Positions 55,832-63,850 of a stretch of DNA of 64,000 bases are shown here, in pieces; the first letter of the stretch is position 1; every line of letters begins with the position of its first letter. Made by a program: the position numbers and the translations under genes. The notes beneath the pieces were generated by a model, which made no database searches, was not told where the DNA came from, and worked only from the letters and a program-made list of their open reading frames with translations. The DNA is from Actinobacillus indolicus (lineage in GTDB: Bacteria > Pseudomonadota > Gammaproteobacteria > Enterobacterales > Pasteurellaceae), in contig NZ_CP038145.1 in NCBI RefSeq assembly GCF_004519515.1, positions 1,198,001-1,262,000 of the forward strand. The letters are read 5' to 3'.

Positions 55832-57190
55832 ATGAAAGAAACCATTGTTGCACAAGCTACACCTATCGGGCGTGGCGGTATCGGGATTTTGCGGGTGTCT
55901 GGACCATTAGCGACGGATGTCGCCCAAGCCGTATTAGGCAAATGCCCAAAACCACGCATGGCGGACTATTTGCCGTTCAAAGATGAAGATGGAACGGTAT
56001 TAGATCAGGGGATCGCTCTGTTTTTTAAAGCCCCGAATTCGTTTACGGGGGAAGATGTTCTTGAATTGCAAGGACATGGCGGACAGGTGATTTTAGATCT
56101 GTTGCTCAACCGTATTTTAAAGGTCAAGGGCGTGCGTATCGCTCGGGCAGGTGAATTCTCCGAGCAAGCCTTTTTAAATGATAAGCTCGATCTTGCTCAA
56201 GCCGAAGCGATTGCCGATTTAATTGACGCAACATCCGAGCAGGCAGCACGTTCTGCATTGAAATCTTTGCAAGGTGAGTTTTCCAATAAAATCCATGCGT
56301 TAGTCGATTCGGTCATTTATTTACGTACTTATGTAGAAGCAGCGATTGATTTCCCTGATGAAGAGATTGATTTCCTTGCTGATGGCAAAATTGAAGCCAA
56401 ATTGAATGAGATCATTGCGCAACTTGCCCATGTTCGCCAAGAAGCAAAACAGGGTTCGATTTTACGTGAAGGGATGAAAGTCGTGATTGCCGGTAAACCT
56501 AATGCCGGTAAATCCAGTTTGTTAAATGCTTTAGCAGGACGTGAAGCAGCGATTGTCACCGATATTGCGGGTACAACACGGGATGTATTGCGTGAGCATA
56601 TCCATATAGACGGTATGCCGTTGCATATTATTGACACAGCAGGCTTACGTGAAGCGAGTGATGAAGTCGAAAAAATCGGGATCAAACGAGCGTGGGATGA
56701 AATCGAACAAGCGGATCACGTATTGTTGATGATCGACAGTAGCCAATCGCAAGCCGATGATTTCCAACAAGAATGGTCGGAGTTTTTAGCCAAGTTGCCG
56801 AAAAATATTCCAGTGACGGTGATTCGTAATAAAGTCGATTTAACCGGCGAAACGGAAAGCTTGGTGCAAACGGATAATTTTACCGTGATTCGCCTTTCTG
56901 CACAGACTAAAGTCGGCGTGGACTTATTGCGTGAACACCTTAAAAAATCAATGGGTTATCAAAGCTCAACGGAAGGCGGTTTTATTGCTCGTCGTCGTCA
57001 CTTGGTTGCACTTGAAACCGCAGCGGATCATCTGCAACGTGGACATATTCAATTAACGCAATTCTATGCCGGAGAATTGCTCGCTGAAGAGCTACGGATG
57101 GTACAAAATGCCTTGAGTGAAATTACGGGGCAATTTACTTCCGATGACTTGCTCGGCAATATTTTTAGTTCATTCTGTATCGGTAAATAA
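55832..57190 (+). CDS. mnmE: tRNA modification GTPase MnmE
   Basis: 452 residues. N-terminal folate-binding domain (MKETIVAQATPIGRGGIGILRVSG), helical domain, inserted G domain with GKPNAGKSSLLNAL, TRDVL, DTAGLREASD and NKVD, and the C-terminal CIGK whose Cys is essential. With MnmG it installs the 5-carboxymethylaminomethyl group on U34 of some tRNAs. In many relatives it is in the rpmH-rnpA-yidD-yidC cluster; here it is apart. Confidence 0.98.
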   Translation: MKETIVAQATPIGRGGIGILRVSGPLATDVAQAVLGKCPKPRMADYLPFKDEDGTVLDQGIALFFKAPNSFTGEDVLELQGHGGQVILDLLLNRILKVKGVRIARAGEFSEQAFLNDKLDLAQAEAIADLIDATSEQAARSALKSLQGEFSNKIHALVDSVIYLRTYVEAAIDFPDEEIDFLADGKIEAKLNEIIAQLAHVRQEAKQGSILREGMKVVIAGKPNAGKSSLLNALAGREAAIVTDIAGTTRDVLREHIHIDGMPLHIIDTAGLREASDEVEKIGIKRAWDEIEQADHVLLMIDSSQSQADDFQQEWSEFLAKLPKNIPVTVIRNKVDLTGETESLVQTDNFTVIRLSAQTKVGVDLLREHLKKSMGYQSSTEGGFIARRRHLVALETAADHLQRGHIQLTQFYAGELLAEELRMVQNALSEITGQFTSDDLLGNIFSSFCIGK

Positions 57191-57192
57191 GA

Positions 57193-57238
57193 CAAGCGGT
57201 CTGTTCGTTGCAAAAATTTGCAAATAACAGACCGCTTG
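57193..57238. repeat. Head-to-head uptake signal pair after mnmE
   Basis: CAAGCGGTCTGTT (57193-57205) pairs perfectly with AACAGACCGCTTG (57226-57238). Likely mnmE terminator. Confidence 0.85.
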
Positions 57239-57261
57239 CATTTTAGGCTTTGGAGAGAACC

Positions 57262-57840
57262 ATGACACATTTGATTATTTATGCTCACCCGAATCCAACC
57301 AGTTTTAACCATGCGATTTTAGACAAAGTGATTCAAGCAAGTGCGAACCATAATGTCATTGTGCGGGATTTGTATCAGCTTGATTTTAATCCGACTCTGA
57401 CTTGGCAAGAGTTTCGATCAACTATCGAGCATCAATATACTGCGGATGTAGCTGAAGAACATCGCTATTTCCAACAGGCAGATCTTATTACCTTGATTTA
57501 TCCGCTATGGTGGATGGGCTTTCCTGCTATTCTGAAAGGTTATCTTGATCGTGTGATTGCCTATGGCTTCGCCTATAAAGATGGCAAAGAAAAAAGTATC
57601 GGCTTATTGGGCGATAAACGAATTCAGCAGTTTGTCACCCTTGGCAATCCGGTGGAAGAATATCGCCGGCAAGGCTATCTGCAAGCCTTTGAGCATACCT
57701 TAGGCTATGGCTTGTTTAGCTTTTGCGGCATTGAAAAGGTCGATATGCATTACTTTGGTGAGATTGGCTTACCAAGTACCGATTATCAGGGGATTTTGCA
57801 AGAAGTAGAAAATATAACAAAAACGGCACTCACCATCTGA
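57262..57840 (+). CDS. NAD(P)H:quinone oxidoreductase, flavodoxin-2 fold
   Basis: 192 residues from the ATG 57262, preceded by TTGGAGAG; a TTG four codons up is less likely. IIYAHPNPTSFNHAILDKVIQ, ADLITLIYPLWWMGFPAILKGYLDRVIAYGFAY and LGDKRIQQFVTLGNP are the motifs of MdaB/YwrO/KefF-like FMN or FAD quinone reductases. Paralogous in fold to the gene at 29613. Its last codons overlap the terminator of the convergent thrC. Confidence 0.85.
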   Translation: MTHLIIYAHPNPTSFNHAILDKVIQASANHNVIVRDLYQLDFNPTLTWQEFRSTIEHQYTADVAEEHRYFQQADLITLIYPLWWMGFPAILKGYLDRVIAYGFAYKDGKEKSIGLLGDKRIQQFVTLGNPVEEYRRQGYLQAFEHTLGYGLFSFCGIEKVDMHYFGEIGLPSTDYQGILQEVENITKTALTI

Positions 57841-57851
57841 TGAGTACCGTT
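57822..57851 (-). terminator. thrC terminator embedded in the end of the quinone reductase gene
   Basis: AACGGCACTCA (57822-57832) pairs with TGAGTACCGTT (57841-57851) with one mismatch; on the minus strand TTTTTGTTATATTTT follows. Lies in the last six codons of the convergent gene. Confidence 0.65.
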
Positions 57852-57862
57852 GGAAAAGGCGA

Positions 57863-59140
57863 TTACTTCGCTAACAGATAGGTTCTTAATTGTGCAAAAT
57901 CTGCCGCCATTGTGTCCGACAACAGTTCCATTTTGTTATGTTTGTCTAACGCTTCAGGTAACGGTAGTTCAATGCCTAAAATACGCTCTACGCTCTCTTT
58001 GAATTTTGCAGGGTGTGCGGTGCAAAGGAAAATACCTGTTTCGCCTGCTTGTAGCTGATCTTTCAACACTTGGTAAGCAATCGCTCCGTGTGGCTCACAT
58101 AGGTAACCTTCCGCATATTGTGCTTTTAATGCTTCTTCGGTTTCTGCATCATTTAAGGCATCTGAACCTAACTCGCTCAAGTTCCAACCGTTACGTTTAA
58201 ACAGCTCTTCAACACGTGGCCAGTTGTTCGGGCGGCTTACGTCCATTGCATTTGATAATGTCGCAACCGTTGCATTCGGTTCCCATTTGCCCGATTTGAG
58301 ATAACGTGGCACAGTGTCGTTCGCATTCGTTGAGGCGATAAAACGCTTAATCGGTAAGCCTAAGGTTTTGGCAATTAAGCCTGCGGTTAAGTTACCGAAG
58401 TTACCGCTTGGCACAGAAACTACCACATCGCTACGTTTCTCTTTTGGCAACTGAGCTACCGCTTCAAAGTAGTAGCACACTTGAGCAAGCAAACGGCTGA
58501 TATTGATAGAGTTCGCTGAGTTTAAGCCGATAGCTTGACGAAGTTCCGCATCATCAAAGGCTTGTTTAACTAACGCTTGGCAAGCGTCAAAGTCTGACTC
58601 AATCGCCACGGTACGAATGTTGCCGCCTAAGGTGCAGAACAATTTTTCTTGTAACGGACTGATTTTACCTTTCGGATAAAGAATAACCACATTGATATTT
58701 TCCAAACCGTAGAAAGCGTGAGCTACTGCCGCACCGGTATCGCCTGATGTCGCCGTTAAAATGGTAATTTTGCCATCGCCACGCACCGCACTTAATGCCT
58801 GAGGCATAAAGCGACCGCCAAAGTCTTTAAACGCAAGGGTCGGGCCGTGGAATAACTCTAACGCATAAATATCCTCATTTACTTTCGCCAATGGAGCAGG
58901 GAAAGTAAACGCATTTTTTACCATCGCATTTAAGGTTTCTTGCGGCAGTTCATCGCCAATCAGTGCCGATAAAATCTTTTGGCTACGTTCAACCAGCGGT
59001 AATGCTAATAAAGCGTCAATATCGTCAAATTGCGGTAACACTTCAGGGAAAAATAAGCCCTGATCTTTGCCTAACCCTTGGCGAACGCCTTGAGCAAAAT
59101 TCACTTGTTCTTCGGGATGTTTGATGTTGTATAGGTTCAT
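57863..59140 (-). CDS. thrC: Threonine synthase
   Basis: 425 residues (E. coli 428). PLP-binding Lys in GPTLAFKDFGGRFM; phosphate loop SVPSGNFGNLTAGLIAK; N-terminal MNLYNIKHPEEQVNFAQGVRQGLGKDQGLFFPE. Converts O-phosphohomoserine to threonine. thrA and thrB are not next to it; in many gammaproteobacteria the three form one operon with a leader peptide. Confidence 0.97.
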   Translation of the reverse strand: MNLYNIKHPEEQVNFAQGVRQGLGKDQGLFFPEVLPQFDDIDALLALPLVERSQKILSALIGDELPQETLNAMVKNAFTFPAPLAKVNEDIYALELFHGPTLAFKDFGGRFMPQALSAVRGDGKITILTATSGDTGAAVAHAFYGLENINVVILYPKGKISPLQEKLFCTLGGNIRTVAIESDFDACQALVKQAFDDAELRQAIGLNSANSINISRLLAQVCYYFEAVAQLPKEKRSDVVVSVPSGNFGNLTAGLIAKTLGLPIKRFIASTNANDTVPRYLKSGKWEPNATVATLSNAMDVSRPNNWPRVEELFKRNGWNLSELGSDALNDAETEEALKAQYAEGYLCEPHGAIAYQVLKDQLQAGETGIFLCTAHPAKFKESVERILGIELPLPEALDKHNKMELLSDTMAADFAQLRTYLLAK

Positions 59141-59293
59141 TAATGTTGTCCTTTATTATGAATAATCGGAAATGGAACGATTGTATCTGTTCACCTTAGT
59201 TAGTCAATCACAAGCGGTGAGATTTGTAAGATTTTTTGCAAATGCATCGTTTATAATAAGTAAAGTTAAAGGGCGTTTTTAATTGGTGGAATA

Positions 59294-60079
59294 ATGTCGA
59301 TAAAGTATAAAATGGTTTTCAGTGATATTGATGGTACGTTGCTTAATTCACAACACCAGATTTCAGCAAAGACAATGCAGGCAATTCACCATATTTCCGA
59401 GCTGGGAATCCCTTTTATTTTAGTGTCTGCTAGAGCACCGTCTGCAATGACGAGTTATATGAAACAGCTTAGTTCTGAATTGATGGTTTGCTATGGCGGT
59501 TCGCTGATTGTCGATGATAAGCTGAACGCGATTTATAGTATCACTTTATCAGAGAAAGATTTGAGTGACCTTGCTCATACGCTAAAAGATTATGACCATC
59601 TTTCGATTAACCATTACAGCTATGAACAGTGGTTTTCGAATAACATTGAAAATAGTTGGACAAGGCAAGAAAGTGAAATTACTCAGTTACAGCCACGTCC
59701 TACACCAACCGTGTTACCTGTGACACATAAAATGTTGTTAATCGGCGAAGCTGAAGAGATTGCATCTTTAGAAAGCAACTTACGAGTACAGTTTCCTCAT
59801 TTATATATCCACCGCTCAAAAGCAACTTATTTAGAAATTATGAATAAGCAGGCGAGTAAAGCCAATGCCATTCGGATTATCCAAGAGTTGCACCAGATTA
59901 AAACGGAAGAAATTATTGCATTTGGCGATAATTTCAACGATTTAGATATGATCGAATATGCAGGGCTTGGGGTGGCAATGGCGAATGCCCCAGTAGAAAT
60001 TCAAGAAAAGGCAAATTATGTTACCCTTTCTAACGATGAAGATGGGGTCGCAGTGGTATTAAATCGGCTATTTTCTTGA
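59294..60079 (+). CDS. Cof-type HAD phosphatase
   Basis: 261 residues. HAD motif I SDIDGTLLNS, motif II LVSAR, and motifs III/IV ASKANAIRIIQELH with GDNFNDLDMIEYAGLGVAMANA, together with a C2 cap. Family members dephosphorylate sugar phosphates, flavin precursors or PLP-like compounds. Stands alone between thrC and glpT. Confidence 0.9.
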   Translation: MSIKYKMVFSDIDGTLLNSQHQISAKTMQAIHHISELGIPFILVSARAPSAMTSYMKQLSSELMVCYGGSLIVDDKLNAIYSITLSEKDLSDLAHTLKDYDHLSINHYSYEQWFSNNIENSWTRQESEITQLQPRPTPTVLPVTHKMLLIGEAEEIASLESNLRVQFPHLYIHRSKATYLEIMNKQASKANAIRIIQELHQIKTEEIIAFGDNFNDLDMIEYAGLGVAMANAPVEIQEKANYVTLSNDEDGVAVVLNRLFS

Positions 60080-60278
60080 TTTGTAAAGGTTTAAAGTAAA
60101 CGTTTGCGTGATTAAGTCGTTGTTTTTATAAGCAAATGCGCTTAAAAAATTAGATCTATATCATAAAATTTACAAAACTCATTTGTAGTGTAAAGTAGTT
60201 TTGGTTAATAATCGTATTCGAACATAAAATGTTTGAAATCGAATTTTTCAAAATCACAAAAGTTACAAAGGAGCTTGT

Positions 60279-61607
60279 ATGTTTTCTTTTCTAAAGGCAT
60301 CTGCACCTGCACCGAGAATTGAAAGTTCTCGTACAGACGCAGAATATCGCAAATTACGTTGGCAAGTATTTGCTGGCGTGTTTATTGGCTATGCGGCTTA
60401 CTATTTGATTCGTAAGAACTTTTCTTTAGCCATTCCTTATTTAATCGACGAATATGGATTTAGCAAAGCAGATCTTGGTACGGTAGCAGTGGCATTATCT
60501 CTCGCTTATGGATTTAGTAAATTCATTATGGGAAATGTTTCAGATCGCTCAAACCCAAAATATTTCATCACTATTGGTTTATTAGGTTCTGCCATCATCA
60601 GCTTGATTTTTGGTTTGGTACCGGGTGTACTTTCTTCAATTCCATTAATGATCTTACTTGCCGCCTTAAATGGTTGGTTCCAAGGTATGGGGTATCCACC
60701 TGGTGCAAAAACGATGACTAACTGGTTCTCTCGTTCTGAACGTGGAGCTTGGTGGAGTTGGTGGAACGTGTCACACAACTTAGGTGGTGGTTTGATTGGT
60801 CCATTGGCGATTTTAGGTTTATCTATCTTCGGCGTATGGCAATCCTTGTTCTACCTGCCAGCATTGATTGCGATTGTACTTGCCTTTGTGGTGCTTTACT
60901 TAATGCGTGATACGCCAGAATCACAAGGTTTACCGCCTGTTGATGAATGGAAAGGCGAGAAAGTATTAGAAAAAGTGGAATCAGCGCATACCCTTTCTTC
61001 TAAAGATATTTTCTACAAATATATCATCAACAATAAATTCCTATGGGCGATTGCGATTGCGAACGTGTTTGTTTACTTCATTCGCTATGGGATTATTGAC
61101 TGGGCACCAACCTACTTAAAAGAAGTGAAACACTTTACCGTAGACAAACAAAGTTGGGCATACTTCCTTTATGAATACGCAGGTATCTTTGGTATGCTCG
61201 CAAGCGGTTACTTAAGTGATAAAGTATTCAAAGGTCACCGTGCACCGCCAATGTTACTATTCCTAGTGGGTGTATTAATTGCGATCATTGTTTATTGGAA
61301 AAACCCAGCAGGCAACCCATTAGTTGATAACATCTGCTTAGTGGCGATTGGTTTCTTAATCTACGGCCCAGTAATGATGATCGGTTTACAAGCGGCAGAT
61401 TTAGTTCCACGTGTTGCAACAGGTACAGCAACAGGTTTAACTGGTTTATTCGGTTACTTACTTGGTTCTGCAAGTGCAGGTTGGGTAATGGGTAAATTAG
61501 TGGACGTTTACGGTTGGGATGGTGGTTTCTATGCCTTAATCGCATCTTGTTTCTTAGGATTCGGTTTTATCGCATTCACCTTATTCCATAGACCTGAAAA
61601 ACAATAA
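60279..61607 (+). CDS. glpT: Glycerol-3-phosphate/phosphate antiporter
   Basis: 442 residues, twelve membrane helices of the major facilitator superfamily, organophosphate:phosphate antiporter type. WQVFAGVFIGYAAYYLIRKNFSLAIPYLIDEYGFSKADLGTV and GFSKFIMGNVSDRSNPKYF are GlpT signatures. Takes up glycerol-3-phosphate in exchange for phosphate. AAAGGAG before the ATG. Followed by a strong terminator. The target of fosfomycin entry in relatives. Confidence 0.95.
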   Translation: MFSFLKASAPAPRIESSRTDAEYRKLRWQVFAGVFIGYAAYYLIRKNFSLAIPYLIDEYGFSKADLGTVAVALSLAYGFSKFIMGNVSDRSNPKYFITIGLLGSAIISLIFGLVPGVLSSIPLMILLAALNGWFQGMGYPPGAKTMTNWFSRSERGAWWSWWNVSHNLGGGLIGPLAILGLSIFGVWQSLFYLPALIAIVLAFVVLYLMRDTPESQGLPPVDEWKGEKVLEKVESAHTLSSKDIFYKYIINNKFLWAIAIANVFVYFIRYGIIDWAPTYLKEVKHFTVDKQSWAYFLYEYAGIFGMLASGYLSDKVFKGHRAPPMLLFLVGVLIAIIVYWKNPAGNPLVDNICLVAIGFLIYGPVMMIGLQAADLVPRVATGTATGLTGLFGYLLGSASAGWVMGKLVDVYGWDGGFYALIASCFLGFGFIAFTLFHRPEKQ

Positions 61608-61630
61608 TTTCTCTTAAATATAAAGATAAG

Positions 61631-61668
61631 GCGACTTAGAGCAAATATGTTCTCTAAGTCGCTTTTTT
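61631..61668 (+). terminator. glpT terminator
   Basis: GCGACTTAGAG (61631-61641) pairs perfectly with CTCTAAGTCGC (61652-61662), followed by TTTTTT. Confidence 0.95.
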
Positions 61669-61730
61669 CATTCCCAATAAAACCAATTTATTCTAAACTT
61701 GAGCTTATTTTTAGCATAAAAGGAGTTTCT

Positions 61731-62189
61731 ATGTATCGCACCAATCGAACTATCCCTTTACACAAACATATCGCCCTTGTCGCTCACGATAGCTGTAAAC
61801 AGAGCTTAGTGGAATGGACAAAGAAACATTGCACTGCGTTAAAATCCCACCAGCTTTATGCGACAGGCACAACAGGTAACCTACTAGCCAAAGAAACAGG
61901 CTTAGAAATTACTGCATTATTAAGCGGTCCAATGGGAGGGGATCAGCAACTGGGCGGACTGATTGCGGAAAAGAAAATTGATATGCTGATTTTCTTCTGG
62001 GATCCGATGAATGCCGCACCGCACGACCCTGATGTTAAAGCCTTAATGCGTATTGCGACCGTCTGGAATATCCCTGTGGCAATCAACCAAGCATCTGCCG
62101 ATTTCTTATTACAATCTAGCTTGTTTGAACAAGATGTTGAGATCGAAATTCCTGATTACGACCGTTATTTGAAAGAGCGTTTGAAATAA
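61731..62189 (+). CDS. mgsA: Methylglyoxal synthase
   Basis: 152 residues when started at MYRTNRTIPLHKHIALVAHDSCK, which follows AAAGGAG; same length as E. coli. The open frame extends 28 codons upstream through the terminator and is rejected. Catalytic motifs ATGTTGNLLAK, LLSGPMGGDQQLGGLIAEKKID (Asp) and FFWDPMNAAPHDPDVKAL (Asp and His) are present. Converts DHAP to methylglyoxal when phosphate is low. Confidence 0.97.
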   Translation: MYRTNRTIPLHKHIALVAHDSCKQSLVEWTKKHCTALKSHQLYATGTTGNLLAKETGLEITALLSGPMGGDQQLGGLIAEKKIDMLIFFWDPMNAAPHDPDVKALMRIATVWNIPVAINQASADFLLQSSLFEQDVEIEIPDYDRYLKERLK

Positions 62190-62243
62190 TTGTTTAATCT
62201 TTACAAGTGATGGGATATTTTTATCCAAGCTTAAAGCAAGCAG

Positions 62244-62263
62244 GGACGCCACGCTTGGCGTCC
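62244..62263. repeat. Intergenic palindrome (GGACGCCA type)
   Basis: GGACGCCA (62244-62251) and TGGCGTCC (62256-62263) around CGCT. It is followed by CGGAT...ATCCG near 62294-62311. First of several palindromes in the 576-bp spacer between mgsA and the lipoprotein gene. Confidence 0.7.
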
Positions 62264-62334
62264 ATTGAATATCGCTTTTCACAAATTTAGGAAACGGATG
62301 CCAAGTGATCCGCTTCATTTATTTAGAGCATTTT

Positions 62335-62355
62335 GGGGCAAATGTAGTTTGCCCC
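62335..62355. repeat. Intergenic palindrome (GGGGCAAA type)
   Basis: GGGGCAAA (62335-62342) and TTTGCCCC (62348-62355) around TGTAG, followed by TAC, so that the right end reads CCCCTAC as in the GTAGGGG elements of this window. Confidence 0.7.
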
Positions 62356-62434
62356 TACATTTAATCTATGCTTTTCCTCAATAAGTTACTGTTATTGCCC
62401 AAACATCTTCCAAAACGGTACAAATTGTTTAATG

Positions 62435-62503
62435 CTAGTGAATAAAACTATTCAATAGTAATGAACAAAACCGTTCAACACTAATGAACAAAATTCCATA
62501 CCT
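62435..62503 (+). repeat. Array of 23-bp direct repeats with internal dyads
   Basis: Three tandem 23-bp units start at 62435, 62458 and 62481. Units one and two carry dyads TGAATA-AAAC-TATTCA and TGAAC-AAAACC-GTTCA; the third is decayed on its right half (ATGAACAAAATTCC). Sits about 130 bp upstream of the lipoprotein promoter. Confidence 0.7.
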
Positions 62504-62630
62504 AAAAATCAGTTGGTTCAAATGGGAAATGTTTGTTGATAAGAGTGGTTAATCAATTTGTGTCATATTATCCACAATACCAGTACTTTTCCTTTTTGAA
62601 ACCTTACTTTTACACCTTATCTAGCATAGC

Positions 62631-62659
62631 TTGTTGTGCAAAAAAAAACAATATATAAT
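62631..62659 (+). promoter_or_regulatory. Lipoprotein promoter with A9 tract in the spacer
   Basis: TTGTTG (62631-62636), 17-bp spacer containing nine A in a row (62640-62648), TATAAT (62654-62659). A G7 run follows in the leader at 62691-62697. Length changes in the A tract would alter the -35/-10 spacing. Confidence 0.6.
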
Positions 62660-62765
62660 CACAAAATACTCGATTCTAGAGGGGGGGAAATTTTCATCAG
62701 CTATTCAAATTTCTTCAAACTATTTATTCATTAACCCAATTTACTTTAACCGAAGGTCCTAGTTT

Positions 62766-63233
62766 ATGTTTTTATCAATCCGAAAATTATTACTTATCGC
62801 TATAAGTTTAGGTTTATCAGCCTGTTCATCTGGCTTACACGTTTGGTATAACTCAGCCCCACAGTCTGCAAAATTGATTTGTGGTGGTCAATTTGTAGGT
62901 TACACACCATACAATGCTTATTACAATATTTCTGAAGGTGATATTCAGCGTGGTTATGTTCAAGTACAGCCTTGTAAAGCAGTCTGGATGGGAGGTGCTA
63001 CAGATACTTATCGCAACCGATTCCCTGTTAATTCCAGTAGTCATTCTTACAGTCTAACTGCTGTAAGTAATAATGTTCAGTCTGTAGATGTTCAATTTGC
63101 TGGACAGAGAGATGCGGCTTATCAAGCACAGCAACAACAAAATAACCAAGTGATTCAACAAATCTATCAAAATCGCCCTGTGAATACTTTCTGTAATAAG
63201 ATCGGTGGGCAGGTAATGTGTAATACCTACTAA
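62766..63233 (+). CDS. Putative lipoprotein, PEGA-like
   Basis: 155 residues. Lipobox LSACSSG after a hydrophobic signal (Cys about residue 20). The mature start SAPQSAKLICGGQFVGYTPYNAYYNI is reminiscent of a PEGA repeat, in which a small beta-sandwich displays G-x-x-x-G-x-T-P. A Q/N-rich stretch (AAYQAQQQQNNQVIQQIYQN) precedes a C-terminal part with a CNKIGGQVMCNTY Cys pair. Function unknown. Located behind a promoter with homopolymeric tracts, and 11 bp before a second lipoprotein gene. Confidence 0.75.
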   Translation: MFLSIRKLLLIAISLGLSACSSGLHVWYNSAPQSAKLICGGQFVGYTPYNAYYNISEGDIQRGYVQVQPCKAVWMGGATDTYRNRFPVNSSSHSYSLTAVSNNVQSVDVQFAGQRDAAYQAQQQQNNQVIQQIYQNRPVNTFCNKIGGQVMCNTY

Positions 63234-63244
63234 GGAGTATTAAA

Positions 63245-63736
63245 ATGAAAAAATTATTATCAGCTATTACGATATCTTTTGTGTTATCGGGGTGTATGAA
63301 TAATATTAGTTTACCGAATACAAATATACAAGAGGTGGTATCTAATTCTGATGAATTAAATTATTTAGGTTTTGTTCTGGGTACAGCTGATGTTTGCAAA
63401 CATGTTAATCCTAAAATGGAAAAGAAATGGGATAGATATATAGAAAAAGCTTTAAAAATTGCCAATTCGTATAATAAAAATGATAAAGAATATATATTGG
63501 CATCATCTGTCAGTAGAGTAGCATCTCCATATATGAGAAAAAATAATATACCGCTGACACTAGAAAACTTTGAAAATATTTATAAACAACAGTTTCAAGA
63601 CAAATATCTTGAAAAGGCTATTTATAAAGCAGCTGTTGCAGATCTGAAAGGAACAGATCTTTGTTTTACTCCAAATATTGCAGAAAAGTCATTGAAAGAA
63701 TTTGCTAATAAATTTGGTAAAGGACATTTATTATAA
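63245..63736 (+). CDS. Putative lipoprotein of unknown function
   Basis: 163 residues; lipobox FVLSGCMNN (Cys about 17). The mature part is helical and polar, with a Cys in DVCKH and one in DLCFTP. No family recognised. Follows the previous lipoprotein gene after 11 bp with AAGGAGTATTAAA as ribosome site, so the two are cotranscribed. AT-rich relative to the core genes. Ends before a terminator. Confidence 0.75.
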   Translation: MKKLLSAITISFVLSGCMNNISLPNTNIQEVVSNSDELNYLGFVLGTADVCKHVNPKMEKKWDRYIEKALKIANSYNKNDKEYILASSVSRVASPYMRKNNIPLTLENFENIYKQQFQDKYLEKAIYKAAVADLKGTDLCFTPNIAEKSLKEFANKFGKGHLL

Positions 63737-63786
63737 ACTTTGTCATAGGCTAATATCATTCTGCGTTATAGAGGATTTAATATAAA

Positions 63787-63823
63787 CCACCTTTAGTAAT
63801 TTATGCGTAAAGGTGGCTTTTTT
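63787..63823 (+). terminator. Terminator of the lipoprotein operon
   Basis: CCACCTTTA (63787-63795) pairs perfectly with TAAAGGTGG (63808-63816), followed by CTTTTTTT. Confidence 0.92.
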
Positions 63824-63850
63824 TATCATCAAAAAATAAGTTATTTTGCT

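Noticed and set aside
61647..61730. 28-codon extension of mgsA
   Set aside because: It runs through the glpT terminator; the chosen start has AAAGGAG and the family length.
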